In this document: positions 21,126 through 31,700 of the stretch, piece after piece
Layout: each line of letters opens with the position of its first letter
Numbering within the stretch: the first letter of the stretch is position 1
Assembly (NCBI RefSeq): GCF_000760695.4
Contig: NZ_JHEG04000001.1
Location: 519,795 to 583,794, forward strand
Origin: Tolypothrix bouteillei VB521301
GTDB lineage: Bacteria; Cyanobacteriota; Cyanobacteriia; Cyanobacteriales; Nostocaceae
Length of the DNA: 64,000 bases
Reading direction: 5' to 3'
Position numbers and translations under genes: made by a program
Notes under the pieces: model-generated
What the model saw: the letters and a program-made list of their open reading frames with translations, nothing else
Database searches by the model: none
Told to the model about the DNA's origin: nothing

Positions 21126-24100
21126 CTGGGAAACACACGAGGGAATGGATGCGATCGCGATCGTTGGCATTGCTGGTCGTTTTCCCGGAGCCAAGAACGT
21201 TAATGAGTTTTGGCAGAATCTACGCGACGGTGTTGAGTCCATTTCATTTTTTACTGATGAGGAATTAGAAGCTGCAGGCATAGACCGGGCATTATTAAAT
21301 CATCAAAACTATGTCAAAGCAAATGGTTTGTTAGAAGACGTAGAGATGTTTGATGCGTCATTCTTCGGGTTTACACCCAGAGAAGCGGAAGTTATGGACC
21401 CCCAACACCGCCTGTTTCTAGAGTGTGCTTGGGAGGTTTTGGAAAATGCTGGTTATGACCCTGAAATATATGACGGTCAGATTGGTGTTTATGCGGGTGC
21501 TGGTCTAAATAGTTACTTACTCTATAACCTCATCTCAAACCGCGATAAAATCGAATCCGTAGGCACATATCAAGTTTTCATCAGTAATGATAAAGATTTT
21601 GTACCTACGCGAGTTTCCTACAAACTCAACCTCACCGGACCCAGCGTTAACGTCAGCACTGCCTGCTCTACTTCATTAGTGGCTGTTCAAATGGGGTGCC
21701 AGAGCTTGCTGAATTACCAATGTGATATGGTATTGGCTGGTGGAGTTTCTGTTGGCATAACACAAAAAACAGGTTATCTGTACCAAGAAGGCATGATTCT
21801 GTCTCCAGATGGACACTGCCGAGCCTTTGATGCCCGCTCTCAGGGAACTATTGGTGGCAACGGTGTCGGAATTGTGCTTCTCAAGCGCCTATCAGATGCC
21901 CTTGCTGATGGAGACAACATCCATGCCGTCATCAGGGGAGCGGCTATCAACAACGACGGTTCGTTAAAAGTTGGTTATACCGCCCCCAGCGTGGAAGGTC
22001 AAGCAGCCGTGATATCGGAAGCTCAGGCTATAGCTGGGATTGAAGCAGAAACAATTACTTACGTAGAAGCCCACGGAACCGGAACAGTTTTGGGAGACCC
22101 AATTGAAATCACCGCCCTAACACAAGCTTTTAGTGGCACAACCCAAAAGAAGGGCTTCTGTGCCATCGGTTCGGTGAAAACAAATATTGGACACTTAGAT
22201 ACAGCTGCTGGTGTAGCCGGTCTCATTAAGACAGTCATGGCACTTAAAAACAAAGCAATACCACCAAGCCTGCATTTTGAAAAGCCCAATCCCAAGATTG
22301 ATTTTGCCAATAGTCCTTTCTTCGTCAATACGACTCTGCGAGAATGGAAAACCAACGGAACTAAGCGTCGGGCTGGGGTCAGTTCTTTTGGTATCGGAGG
22401 TACTAATGCCCATGTCATCCTAGAAGAAGCCCCTACTCTTAAGTCTTCTGGAGAATCCAGACCTTGGCAGCTGTTGGTTCTCTCCGCCAAAACTGATTCT
22501 GCACTCGCTCGCGCAACTGTCAATCTAGCCGAACACCTAAAAGAGCATCCCGAAGTTAACCTTGCTGATGTTGCCTACACCCAAAGCATCGGTCGCCGTG
22601 CTTTCGAGCATCGACGGATGCTGGTGTGTCAAGATATTAACGAAGCAGCGAGCGCACTGAATCCCATAGATCCAAAACAAGTTCTGACGAGCTTTATAGA
22701 ACCCAAAGCCCGACCCGTGGTATTTATGTTTTCGGGGCAGGGAGCGCAGTATGTTAATATGGGTCGAGAACTTTACCAGACCGAACCGACATTTCGCGAT
22801 CGGGTAGATACTTGCGCGGAACTCCTCAAGCCTCACCTGGGATTAGACCTGCGCGATGTGCTGTTCCCAAGGGAAGAACTCACCGCAGTTGCTACAGAGC
22901 AAATCAGACGGACAGCGATCGCACAACCAGCGCTCTTTGTCATTGAGTACGCCCTAGCACAATTGTGGATGGAATGGGGAGTGCGCCCTCAGGCAGCGAT
23001 CGGTCATAGCATCGGTGAATACGTTGCTGCATGTTTGGCGGGTGTTTTCTCCTTGGAAGATGCCCTAGCGTTAGTTGCTGCACGGGGACATTTGATGCAA
23101 CAACTGCCCGCAGGGGCAATGCTTTCGGTTCCCCTGCCAGAAAAGAAGGTGCAAACTCTCTTGGGCAAGGAACTTTCCTTAGCTGCAGTCAACGGACCCA
23201 GCTTTTGCGTGGTTGCAGGTACCTTCGAGGCTGTAGAGGCATTAGAGAAGCAGTTAGCAGAACAAGGAGTAGAGTGCCGTCGCCTGCATACCTCCCATGC
23301 CTTCCATTCAAAAATGATGGATCCCATACTTGAGTCCTTCACTGAACGGGTCAAAAAAGTCAGCTTAACACCCCCACAAATTCCATATATATCCAACGTC
23401 ACGGGGACTTGGATTACTGCCGCAGAAGCAACAAATCCAGAGTATTGGGCAAAGCATTTACGCTCTACAGTACGCTTTGCCGAAGGTGTCCAACAGTTAT
23501 TACATGAATCAGAGCAGATTCTGCTGGAGGTCGGTCCCGGACGCACATTAAGTACCTTAGTCAGACAGCATCCAAATAAGGCAGTTCAGCAAGTCGTGTT
23601 GACTTCCTTACGCCATCCCCAAGATCGCCAATCGGATGTTGCTTTCGTGCTGAGTACATTAGGAAAGCTTTGGCTTGCAGGCGTACAGGTGGATTGGTCG
23701 GGATTTTATGCCAGCGAGCAGCGTCATCGCCTCCCCTTGCCAACGTATCCTTTTGAGCGTCAGCGTTACTGGATTGAACCCCGAAAACAAGCAGATGTTG
23801 TCAAGACCGATGTCGAAATGTTGTCTTCAACATCCATACCAGATAAAAAGCCAATTGCTGATTGGTTTTACATTCCTTCCTGGAAACGCTCTCCGCTTAG
23901 CACCCGTAAACTAGATGAGAGACCAGTTCAGTCCAATACACTCGTGTTTATTGATGAGTGTGGCTTGGGTTCTCAACTTGTGAAAAAACTCGAACTTGAG
24001 GGACAAAATGTCATTACGGTAAAGGTAGGGTCGGAATTTATCAAGCTGAGGGACGATGTATATACCTTAAACCCCAGAGAAGAAAATAACTACAATGCCC

Positions 24101-25758
24101 TGCTTAATGAACTACGCACCCAAGGAAAAACGCCACAAACAATTGTTCATTTATGGAATGTCACGTCGGAGGGTGAAGCAGAATCAGGGCCCGAATCGAT
24201 TGACAAATCTCAAGATTTAGGATTTTACAGTCTGCTGTTTCTAGCACAAGCTCTCGGGCAACAGACTGTCAGTGAGAAGCTACGAATTGCTGTTGTTTCC
24301 AACAATATGCAGGAAGTTACGGGCGTTGAGGCGCTGTGTCCGGAGAAAGCAACTCTACTTGGACCGGTTAAGGTGATAGCGCAAGAATACCCAAATATAA
24401 GCTGTTGCAGTATTGATATTGCGAGCGCTCCACAAAGAAGTTGGCAAGAGGAAAAACTGATAGACCAGTTGCTGCACGAGCTACAAACTCAATTCAGTGA
24501 CCGGGTTATTGCTTATCGCGGTTCTCACCGTTGGGTACAAACCTTTGAGCCAGTTCAGTTAGATAAGCCTAACGAAGCGACACCAGGGTTCAGGAAAGGA
24601 GGAGTCTATCTGATTACGGGTGGACTTGGGGGCATTGGACTTGTGCTGGCGGAATATTTGGCGACAACCGCACAGGCCAAACTCATCCTTATCGGGCGAT
24701 CGGCTTTACCCCCCACAGAGGAGTGGGAACAATGGCTTGATAGTCATGAGGCTGAGGATAGCGTGAGTTTAAAGATTCGGAAAGTTCGGAAACTGGAAGA
24801 ACTGGGTGCTGAAGTTTTGGCGATCGCCGCAGATGTCAGTAATCTTCAACAAATGCAAGAAGCTATTGCAAAGGCAAAGGCGCGATTTGGTCAGATTCAT
24901 GGAGTGCTCCATGCCGCAGGAGTTCCAGGCGGTGGCGCAATTATAGGCAAAACTCGAGATAGTGTAGAGAAAATCCTAGCACCCAAAGTGAAAGGCACTT
25001 TAGTTCTCGATTCAATCTTTAAAGATACTCCTTTAGATTTTTTTGTTCTCACATCATCAATTACTTCAATCATCGGAGGATTTGGTCAGGTAGACTATAC
25101 TAGTGCAAATGCCTTTCTTGACGCCTTTACTCACTACAAGAATTCCCAAGGTGACAATTTTACCGTATGTACTAATTGGGATACATGGCAAGAAGTAGGT
25201 ATGGCAGTCAACGTCTCGCTACCCGACGTACTCCAGAAATTGCGTAATGAAATGCTGAAGCTAGCGATATTGCCCGCTGAAGGTGTAGATGCCTTTAGCC
25301 GCATTTTAGGAACTCAATTGTCCCAAGTTGTGATATGTCCCCGAGATTTGCACCTTCGGGAAGCCTGGGAAAACACTCCAAAAGATTTCTTGGAACCTTC
25401 AGAGAATACAATCTCATCAAGACCATCACATCCAAGACCCGAACTCAGTAATGCTTACGTTGCTCCTCGCAATGAACTCGAGCAAACCATTGCCAACATC
25501 TGGCAACAATTACTTGGAATTGAGCAAGTAGGCGTTTACGATAACTTCTTTGAATTAGGGGGGCATTCCTTGCTAGCGACTCAACTCATTTCTAGGATGC
25601 GTGAAACTTTCCAAGTTGAGTTACCCTTAAACAGCTTGTTTGAGGAGTCTAGTGTAGCAGGACTGGCAGAGCGCATTGATAAGATTCGTTCGATAGTACA
25701 ACAAATACATGCTCTTCCCAACGATACAGCAGACAACAGAGAGGAGATAGAGTTATGA
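21118..25758 (+). CDS. Type I polyketide synthase, KS-AT-KR-PCP-like carrier
   Basis: Third PKS of 1546 aa. It extends an aminoacyl chain by a malonyl unit and reduces it; after glycine this would give a 4-amino-3-hydroxybutanoate unit. The KS has STACSTS (Cys about 180, Ser replacing the usual Asp, as in KSs that follow NRPSs), EAHGTGT and NIGHLDTAAG. The AT has FSGQGAQYVNMG, GHSIGEY (about 630) and HAFHSKMMDP (about 728), malonyl type. The KR has GGLGGIG (about 1166), SSITS and Tyr in GQVDYTSAN (about 1325), with no LDD and no A-type Trp. The carrier reads ELGGHSLLATQL (about 1481), NRPS-like. The acidic tail NREEIEL and ATGA overlap lead into the TubC domain of the next NRPS. Both ends of this gene are mirrored in the micro-ORF at 17506. 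Confidence 0.95.
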   Translation: MDNWETHEGMDAIAIVGIAGRFPGAKNVNEFWQNLRDGVESISFFTDEELEAAGIDRALLNHQNYVKANGLLEDVEMFDASFFGFTPREAEVMDPQHRLFLECAWEVLENAGYDPEIYDGQIGVYAGAGLNSYLLYNLISNRDKIESVGTYQVFISNDKDFVPTRVSYKLNLTGPSVNVSTACSTSLVAVQMGCQSLLNYQCDMVLAGGVSVGITQKTGYLYQEGMILSPDGHCRAFDARSQGTIGGNGVGIVLLKRLSDALADGDNIHAVIRGAAINNDGSLKVGYTAPSVEGQAAVISEAQAIAGIEAETITYVEAHGTGTVLGDPIEITALTQAFSGTTQKKGFCAIGSVKTNIGHLDTAAGVAGLIKTVMALKNKAIPPSLHFEKPNPKIDFANSPFFVNTTLREWKTNGTKRRAGVSSFGIGGTNAHVILEEAPTLKSSGESRPWQLLVLSAKTDSALARATVNLAEHLKEHPEVNLADVAYTQSIGRRAFEHRRMLVCQDINEAASALNPIDPKQVLTSFIEPKARPVVFMFSGQGAQYVNMGRELYQTEPTFRDRVDTCAELLKPHLGLDLRDVLFPREELTAVATEQIRRTAIAQPALFVIEYALAQLWMEWGVRPQAAIGHSIGEYVAACLAGVFSLEDALALVAARGHLMQQLPAGAMLSVPLPEKKVQTLLGKELSLAAVNGPSFCVVAGTFEAVEALEKQLAEQGVECRRLHTSHAFHSKMMDPILESFTERVKKVSLTPPQIPYISNVTGTWITAAEATNPEYWAKHLRSTVRFAEGVQQLLHESEQILLEVGPGRTLSTLVRQHPNKAVQQVVLTSLRHPQDRQSDVAFVLSTLGKLWLAGVQVDWSGFYASEQRHRLPLPTYPFERQRYWIEPRKQADVVKTDVEMLSSTSIPDKKPIADWFYIPSWKRSPLSTRKLDERPVQSNTLVFIDECGLGSQLVKKLELEGQNVITVKVGSEFIKLRDDVYTLNPREENNYNALLNELRTQGKTPQTIVHLWNVTSEGEAESGPESIDKSQDLGFYSLLFLAQALGQQTVSEKLRIAVVSNNMQEVTGVEALCPEKATLLGPVKVIAQEYPNISCCSIDIASAPQRSWQEEKLIDQLLHELQTQFSDRVIAYRGSHRWVQTFEPVQLDKPNEATPGFRKGGVYLITGGLGGIGLVLAEYLATTAQAKLILIGRSALPPTEEWEQWLDSHEAEDSVSLKIRKVRKLEELGAEVLAIAADVSNLQQMQEAIAKAKARFGQIHGVLHAAGVPGGGAIIGKTRDSVEKILAPKVKGTLVLDSIFKDTPLDFFVLTSSITSIIGGFGQVDYTSANAFLDAFTHYKNSQGDNFTVCTNWDTWQEVGMAVNVSLPDVLQKLRNEMLKLAILPAEGVDAFSRILGTQLSQVVICPRDLHLREAWENTPKDFLEPSENTISSRPSHPRPELSNAYVAPRNELEQTIANIWQQLLGIEQVGVYDNFFELGGHSLLATQLISRMRETFQVELPLNSLFEESSVAGLAERIDKIRSIVQQIHALPNDTADNREEIEL

Positions 25759-28700
25759 AAACTATCGAGGAATTTTTGTCTTACTTATGCAGTTTGGATA
25801 TAAAACTGTGGGTTGATGGCGAACGCTTGCGGTGTAGCGCCCCCGAAGGAACATTGTCCCCATCCCTGCGCCTTCAGTTACAAGAGCGCAAAGCAGAAAT
25901 CCTCGCGTTTCTGCAAAAGGCGAACCAGACCTCAAGTGCCCCTCTCCCTCCGATTTCCTCCGTTTCACGAGCAGGAAAGCTGCCTCTGTCCTTTGCCCAA
26001 CAACGTTTGTGGTTCTTACAGCAGTTAGAAGTTAATAGTGGCTTTTACAACATTGCGGCGGCTGTGCGTTTTGAAGGTCGTCTCCACAACATCGCTGCCC
26101 TTGAAAGCAGTCTCAATTACATCATCAACCGCCATGAAGTTCTACGTACCAACTTTATAGGAGTAGATGGGCAACCGATACAGGCGATCGCCAACAGCAA
26201 GACTGTAGAATTAGCAGTCATAGACTTACAACAGCTACATCCCACTGAGCGAGAAAGCACTTGCCAACAGTTGAGAATCGAAGAAGTCGCGCAACCGTTT
26301 GACCTTGTAAATAACACGTTGTTGCGGGCGAGTTTGTTCAAGCTGACAGAGACAGAACATATCTTGCTACTGGTGATGCACCATATCGTATCAGATTGGT
26401 GGTCAATGAGCGTACTGGTACGCGAGCTAGCAGCAGTTTACCACGCTAAGTGCAACGATCTACCACTCGCGCTGCCAGAATTGCCGATTCAGTATGCCGA
26501 TTTTGCTCATTGGCAGCAGCAATGGTTGCAGGAGGAGGTACTAACAAAGCAGCTAGTATACTGGAAAGAACAACTGGCAGGTGTTCCCGCTTTGTTGGAA
26601 CTGCCTACAGACCGACCGCGACCTGCCATTCAAACTTACAGAGGGGCAATTGAAAAATTCTCACTCTCAAAAGAACTGAGCGAGACGCTGGCTGCTTTGA
26701 GTCAGAAACAAGGAGCGACGCTGTTCATGACGCTCTTGGCGGCGTTTCAATCATTGCTGTATCGCTATAGTGGGCAGACCGACATTTGTGTAGGTACGCC
26801 GATTGCCAACCGCAATCGTAACGAAATCGAGGGGTTAATTGGGTTATTTGCCAACACTTTAGTGCTGCGGAGTAATTTATCTGGTAACCCCAGTTTTAGC
26901 GATTTACTGTCGCAAGTACGAGAAGTTGCCCTTGGTGCTTATGCCCATCAGGACTTGCCCTTTGAGCAGTTGGTCGAGCAATTGCAGCCAGAGCGTTCTT
27001 TAAGCCACACGCCACTGTTCCAAGTGATGTTTACTCTGCAAGCGGCGCTATCAGAGTTGCAATTTCCTGGCTTAAAAGGAAGCCTATTACCAGCTGAAAG
27101 CTCCACAGCCAAGTTTGATTTGACTCTAGTTCTGGAGAACACAAGCGCTGGATTGATGGGGGTTGTTGAATACAACACCGACTTGTTTGATGCCACTACC
27201 ATTGCGCGGATGGTAGAGCACTATCAAACTCTACTCGAGGCAGTAGTTGCTAATCCCCATCAGAAACTATCGGAACTCCCACTGCTTGGCGATCGCGAAC
27301 AACACCAGATGCTAGTGGAGTGGAACGATACTCAAGCAAACTACCCCAAACAATTGTGTTTGCACTCTTTGTTTGAGCAACAAGTTCAGAAAACACCCGA
27401 TGCTGTGGCAGTGGTGTTTGAAGATAAACAACTCACCTACACTCAGTTAAACGCCAAAGCCAATCAACTCGCACATCACCTACTCCAGTTGGGTGTCGGA
27501 CCGGAAGTGCTGGTTGCCATTTGTGTCGAACGCTCAATCGAGATGTTAGTGGGACTGGTGGCAATTCTCAAAGCCGGTGGGGCCTATGTCCCCCTCGACC
27601 CCATTTACCCACCAGAGCGATTGGCGTACATCCTGGAAGACTCTCGTGCTTCAATCGTACTGACTCAACAGGCGGTAGCAGAGCTTCTGCCAGAGATGCA
27701 CGGGAGCGTTGTTTACTTAGACACATTTTGGCCGAACTCTCAAAGTTCATCCAACCCCAACACTCATGTTTGCGCCGATAATTTAGCGTATGCCATTTAC
27801 ACGAGTGGTTCTACCGGACGACCTAAAGGAGTGCAAATTCCCCACAGGGCGGTAGTGAACTTTTTAAACTCAATGTCGGCTCAACCGGGGATAGTATCAG
27901 AAGATGTACTGGTAGCAGTGACAACCATTACCTTTGATATTGCGGCGTTGGAGTTGTTCTTACCATTAAGCAAAGGCGCACGGGTTGTGCTTACCTGCGA
28001 TTTGATTGCCGATGGCGGTCGCAGCACTGCGGCTCTGGGAACATCCAGCGCTACAATTATGCAAGGCACTCCAGCCACTTGGCGAGCCCTCATGCAAGCA
28101 GGCTTCCTTGGCAATCCCCAATTGAAAATCCTTTGTGGTGGTGAAGCTCTCGATCGCGAACTCGCAGCACAATTGCTTGAGCGTGCCGATAGCTTGTGGA
28201 ATATGTACGGTCCAACGGAGACCACCATTTGGTCAGCCGTTTCTCAGGTGCAGCCCGATTTTGGCGCGGTGTCCATCGGCAGAGCGATCGCCAACACCCA
28301 ATTCTACATCCTGGATGCCAATTTACAACCAGTCCCGGTGGGTGTGGCTGGGGAATTGCACATTGGTGGTGATGGCTTGGCGCGGGGCTATCTCAGCCGC
28401 CCTGAGTTGACAGCTGAAAAGTTCATTCCCAACCCCTTTAGCAACCAGCCCGGTGAAAGGCTCTACAAAACTGGGGACTTAGTTCGCTACAAAAGCAATG
28501 GTACCATTGAATACATCGGACGCATTGACCATCAGGTGAAAGTGCGCGGTTTCCGCATTGAATTGGGTGAAATTGAAGCACTTCTAAGCCAGTACCCAAC
28601 TGTACAACAAGCTGTTGTCATTGCCAAAGAGATTGGGGGCGACAAGCGCTTGGTTGGCTACCTAGTACCCCAGACTCAGACAACACCAGTCGTGAGTGAG

Positions 28701-31700
28701 TTGCGCTCCTTCCTCAAACAGCAACTACCCGAGTACATGGTGCCGTCTTATTTTGTGGTGCTCGATGCCTTTCCACTCACACCCAATGGCAAAGTTGACC
28801 GTAAAGCACTACCAGACCCCTCTGGACAATCTCAAGTATCGCAGGACTTCGTTGCTCCCAGAACACCCATTGAAGAAATGCTAGCCAGCATTTGGGCTTC
28901 CCTGCTGCAACTCGATCGCGTGGGTATTCATGACAACTTTTTTACCTTGGGAGGACATTCCTTACTGGCAACGCAACTGATGTCACGGGTGCAAAGTACT
29001 TTTGCAGTGGAGTTACCATTGCGTAGCTTGTTTGAGTTACCGACTGTCGCTACCCTAGCTGAGTCCATTGCCACTGCCCAGCAAAGCGAACCATCTCAAC
29101 AAACTCTCCCTATCGTGAGAGTGCCACGGCAGATGGAAATGCCAGTGTCATTCGCCCAACAGCGCTTGTGGTTTCTACAGCAGTTTGAACCAGAAAGCGG
29201 CTTTTATAATATTCCAGTAGCTGTACGTTTTCAAGGTCAACTCAATATAATAGCACTGGAGCAGAGCCTCAATTACATCATCAGCCGCCACGAAGCCTTG
29301 CGAACCAACTTTGTTCGGGTAGATGGGCAACCCATGCAGGTTATTGCTAGCAGTATGCCGCTCTCACTGAGAGTAGTAGACTTGCAGCAGATGGATGCCA
29401 CCGATGGCGAAATCACTTGTCAGCAATTGATAGCAGTAGACGCAGTGCGTCCGTTTGACTTAGCAACCGATTTGTTAGTGCGGGCTAGTTTGTTCCAGTT
29501 TCAACCCACAGAACACGTCCTGCTACTGGTGATGCACCACATAGTTTCGGATGCGTGGTCAATGGGCGTGCTGGTGCGTGAGTTAGCAACAGTCTACCAA
29601 GCTATTTGCAACGAGCTACCTATTGCATTGCCCGAGCTACCGATTCAGTATGCCGACTTTACCCTGTGGCAGCAGCAGTGGTTGCAGGGAGAGGTACTGG
29701 CAAAGCAGTTAGAATACTGGCAGCAACAACTTGCGGGTGCTCCATCGCTGTTGGAATTACCAACCGACCGATCGCGACCTGCAATTCAAACTTACACTGG
29801 AGCAACTGAAAGATTCTTACTCTCTCAACAACTGAGTGAGAAGCTAGTTGTCTTGAGCCAGAAGCAAGAGGTGACGCTGTTTATGACCCTCTTAGCAGCG
29901 TTTCAAACATTGCTTTACCGCTACAGCGGACAGACTGACATCTGCGTGGGTACGCCGATTGCCAACCGCAATCGCAAAGAAACCGAGGAGTTAATCGGTT
30001 TATTTGTCAACACCCTAGTGCTGCGTAGCAATTTATCTGGTAACCCCAGTTTTAGCGATTTACTATCACGAGTGCGGGAAGTTGCCCTTGGTGCTTACGC
30101 CCATCAAGACTTACCCTTTGAACAGTTAGTCGAGCAATTGCAGCCAGAGCGTTCTTTAAGCTATACACCACTATTTCAAGTGATGTTTGTGCTGCAAAAT
30201 GCGCCGATGCCTGAGTTGGAACTGGCTGATTTAACCTTGGCGAGCTTGGCAATTGAAAGCTCCACAGCTAAGTTTGATTTAACTCTGTTTCTGGAGAATA
30301 CAAATGCCGGATTGATGGGGGCGATCGAATACAACACTGATTTGTTTGATGCTAGTACCATTGCGCGGATGGTAGAGCACTATCAGACTTTACTAGAAGC
30401 AGTCGTTGCCAATGCGGACCAAAAGCTATCAGAACTACCACTGCTAGGAGCGAGGCAACTGCACCAGTATTTGGTGGAATGGAACAAAACCGAAGCGGTT
30501 TACCCCCAAAATGTGTGTCTGCACGCTTTGTTTGAGCAGCAAGTTGAGAGAACACCGAATGCGGAGGCACTGGTATATGAAGAGCAACGGCTCACCTACA
30601 GCGAACTGAACGCAAAAGCCAATCAATTGGCACACTATTTACTCTCATTGGGCGTGGGACCGGAAGTGTTTGTGGGGGTGTGTGTCGAGCGCTCAGTAGA
30701 CATGGTGGTAGGATTGCTGGGCATACTCAAGGCAGGTGGGGCTTACGTGCCTCTAGACCCAGCATACCCGAGTGGACGCTTGAGTTACATGCTGTCGGAT
30801 TCGCAGGTGTCGGTGCTACTGACACAAGCGCAATTGCTCGCGAAGTTACCCGCACACCAAGCCCGTGTGGTAGCTTTGGATACCGACTGGTCGGAGATTG
30901 CCCAATACAGCCCGGACAATTGTGCCACCTCAGTCACACCAGACAACTTAGCATACGTCATCTACACTTCTGGCTCTACAGGTAACCCCAAGGGAGTGGC
31001 CATCTGCCACCACAGCCCGGTCACCTTGGTACAATGGGCGCAAGAAGTGTTTACGCCACAGCAGTGTGCGGGGGTTCTGGCTTCTACCTCAATTTGCTTT
31101 GACCTTTCGGTGTTCGAGTTGTTTGTGCCCCTGAGTTGCGGTGGCAAGATTGTGTTAGCCCAAAATGCTTTGCATCTACCCAATTTAGCTGCATCTGATG
31201 AGGTGACCTTAATCAACACCGTACCGAGTGCGATCGCCGAACTACAGAGAATGAACGGCATACCAGCCACTGTACAAACGGTGAACTTGGCGGGTGAGGC
31301 GCTGCAAAATCAACTCGTGCAGAAGATTTACGAGCAGCAAACCATCCAACAGGTATTCAATCTCTACGGACCATCGGAAGACACCACTTACTCGACATTT
31401 GCCTTGGTAGAAAAAGGCGCAACTGGGACACCCAGCATTGGCAGAGCGATCGCCAACACGCAAGTGTATATACTTGATGCCCAGATGCAACCAGTACCAA
31501 TCGGTGTGGCGGGAGAGTTGTACATTGCGGGTGAAGGTTTAGCACGGGGCTACCTCAACCGTCCGGAATTGACGGCAGAAAAATTTGTTCCCAACCCCTT
31601 TGCTGCGGATAAATCGAGTCAACGGCTTTACAGAACGGGAGATTTAGTTCGCTACCGAGCCGATGGCAACATCGAATACATCGGGCGCATCGACCATCAG

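Noticed and set aside
23004..23546. 180-aa open frame on the minus strand, one of the longest antisense frames
   Set aside because: It lies wholly antisense to the AT domain of the PKS at 21118, has no recognisable domain, and the sense frame carries all catalytic motifs.
21118..25758. KS domain suspected inactive because DTACSSS reads STACSTS
   Set aside because: The active-site Cys and both His motifs are intact, and such variants are usual in KSs that accept aminoacyl chains.
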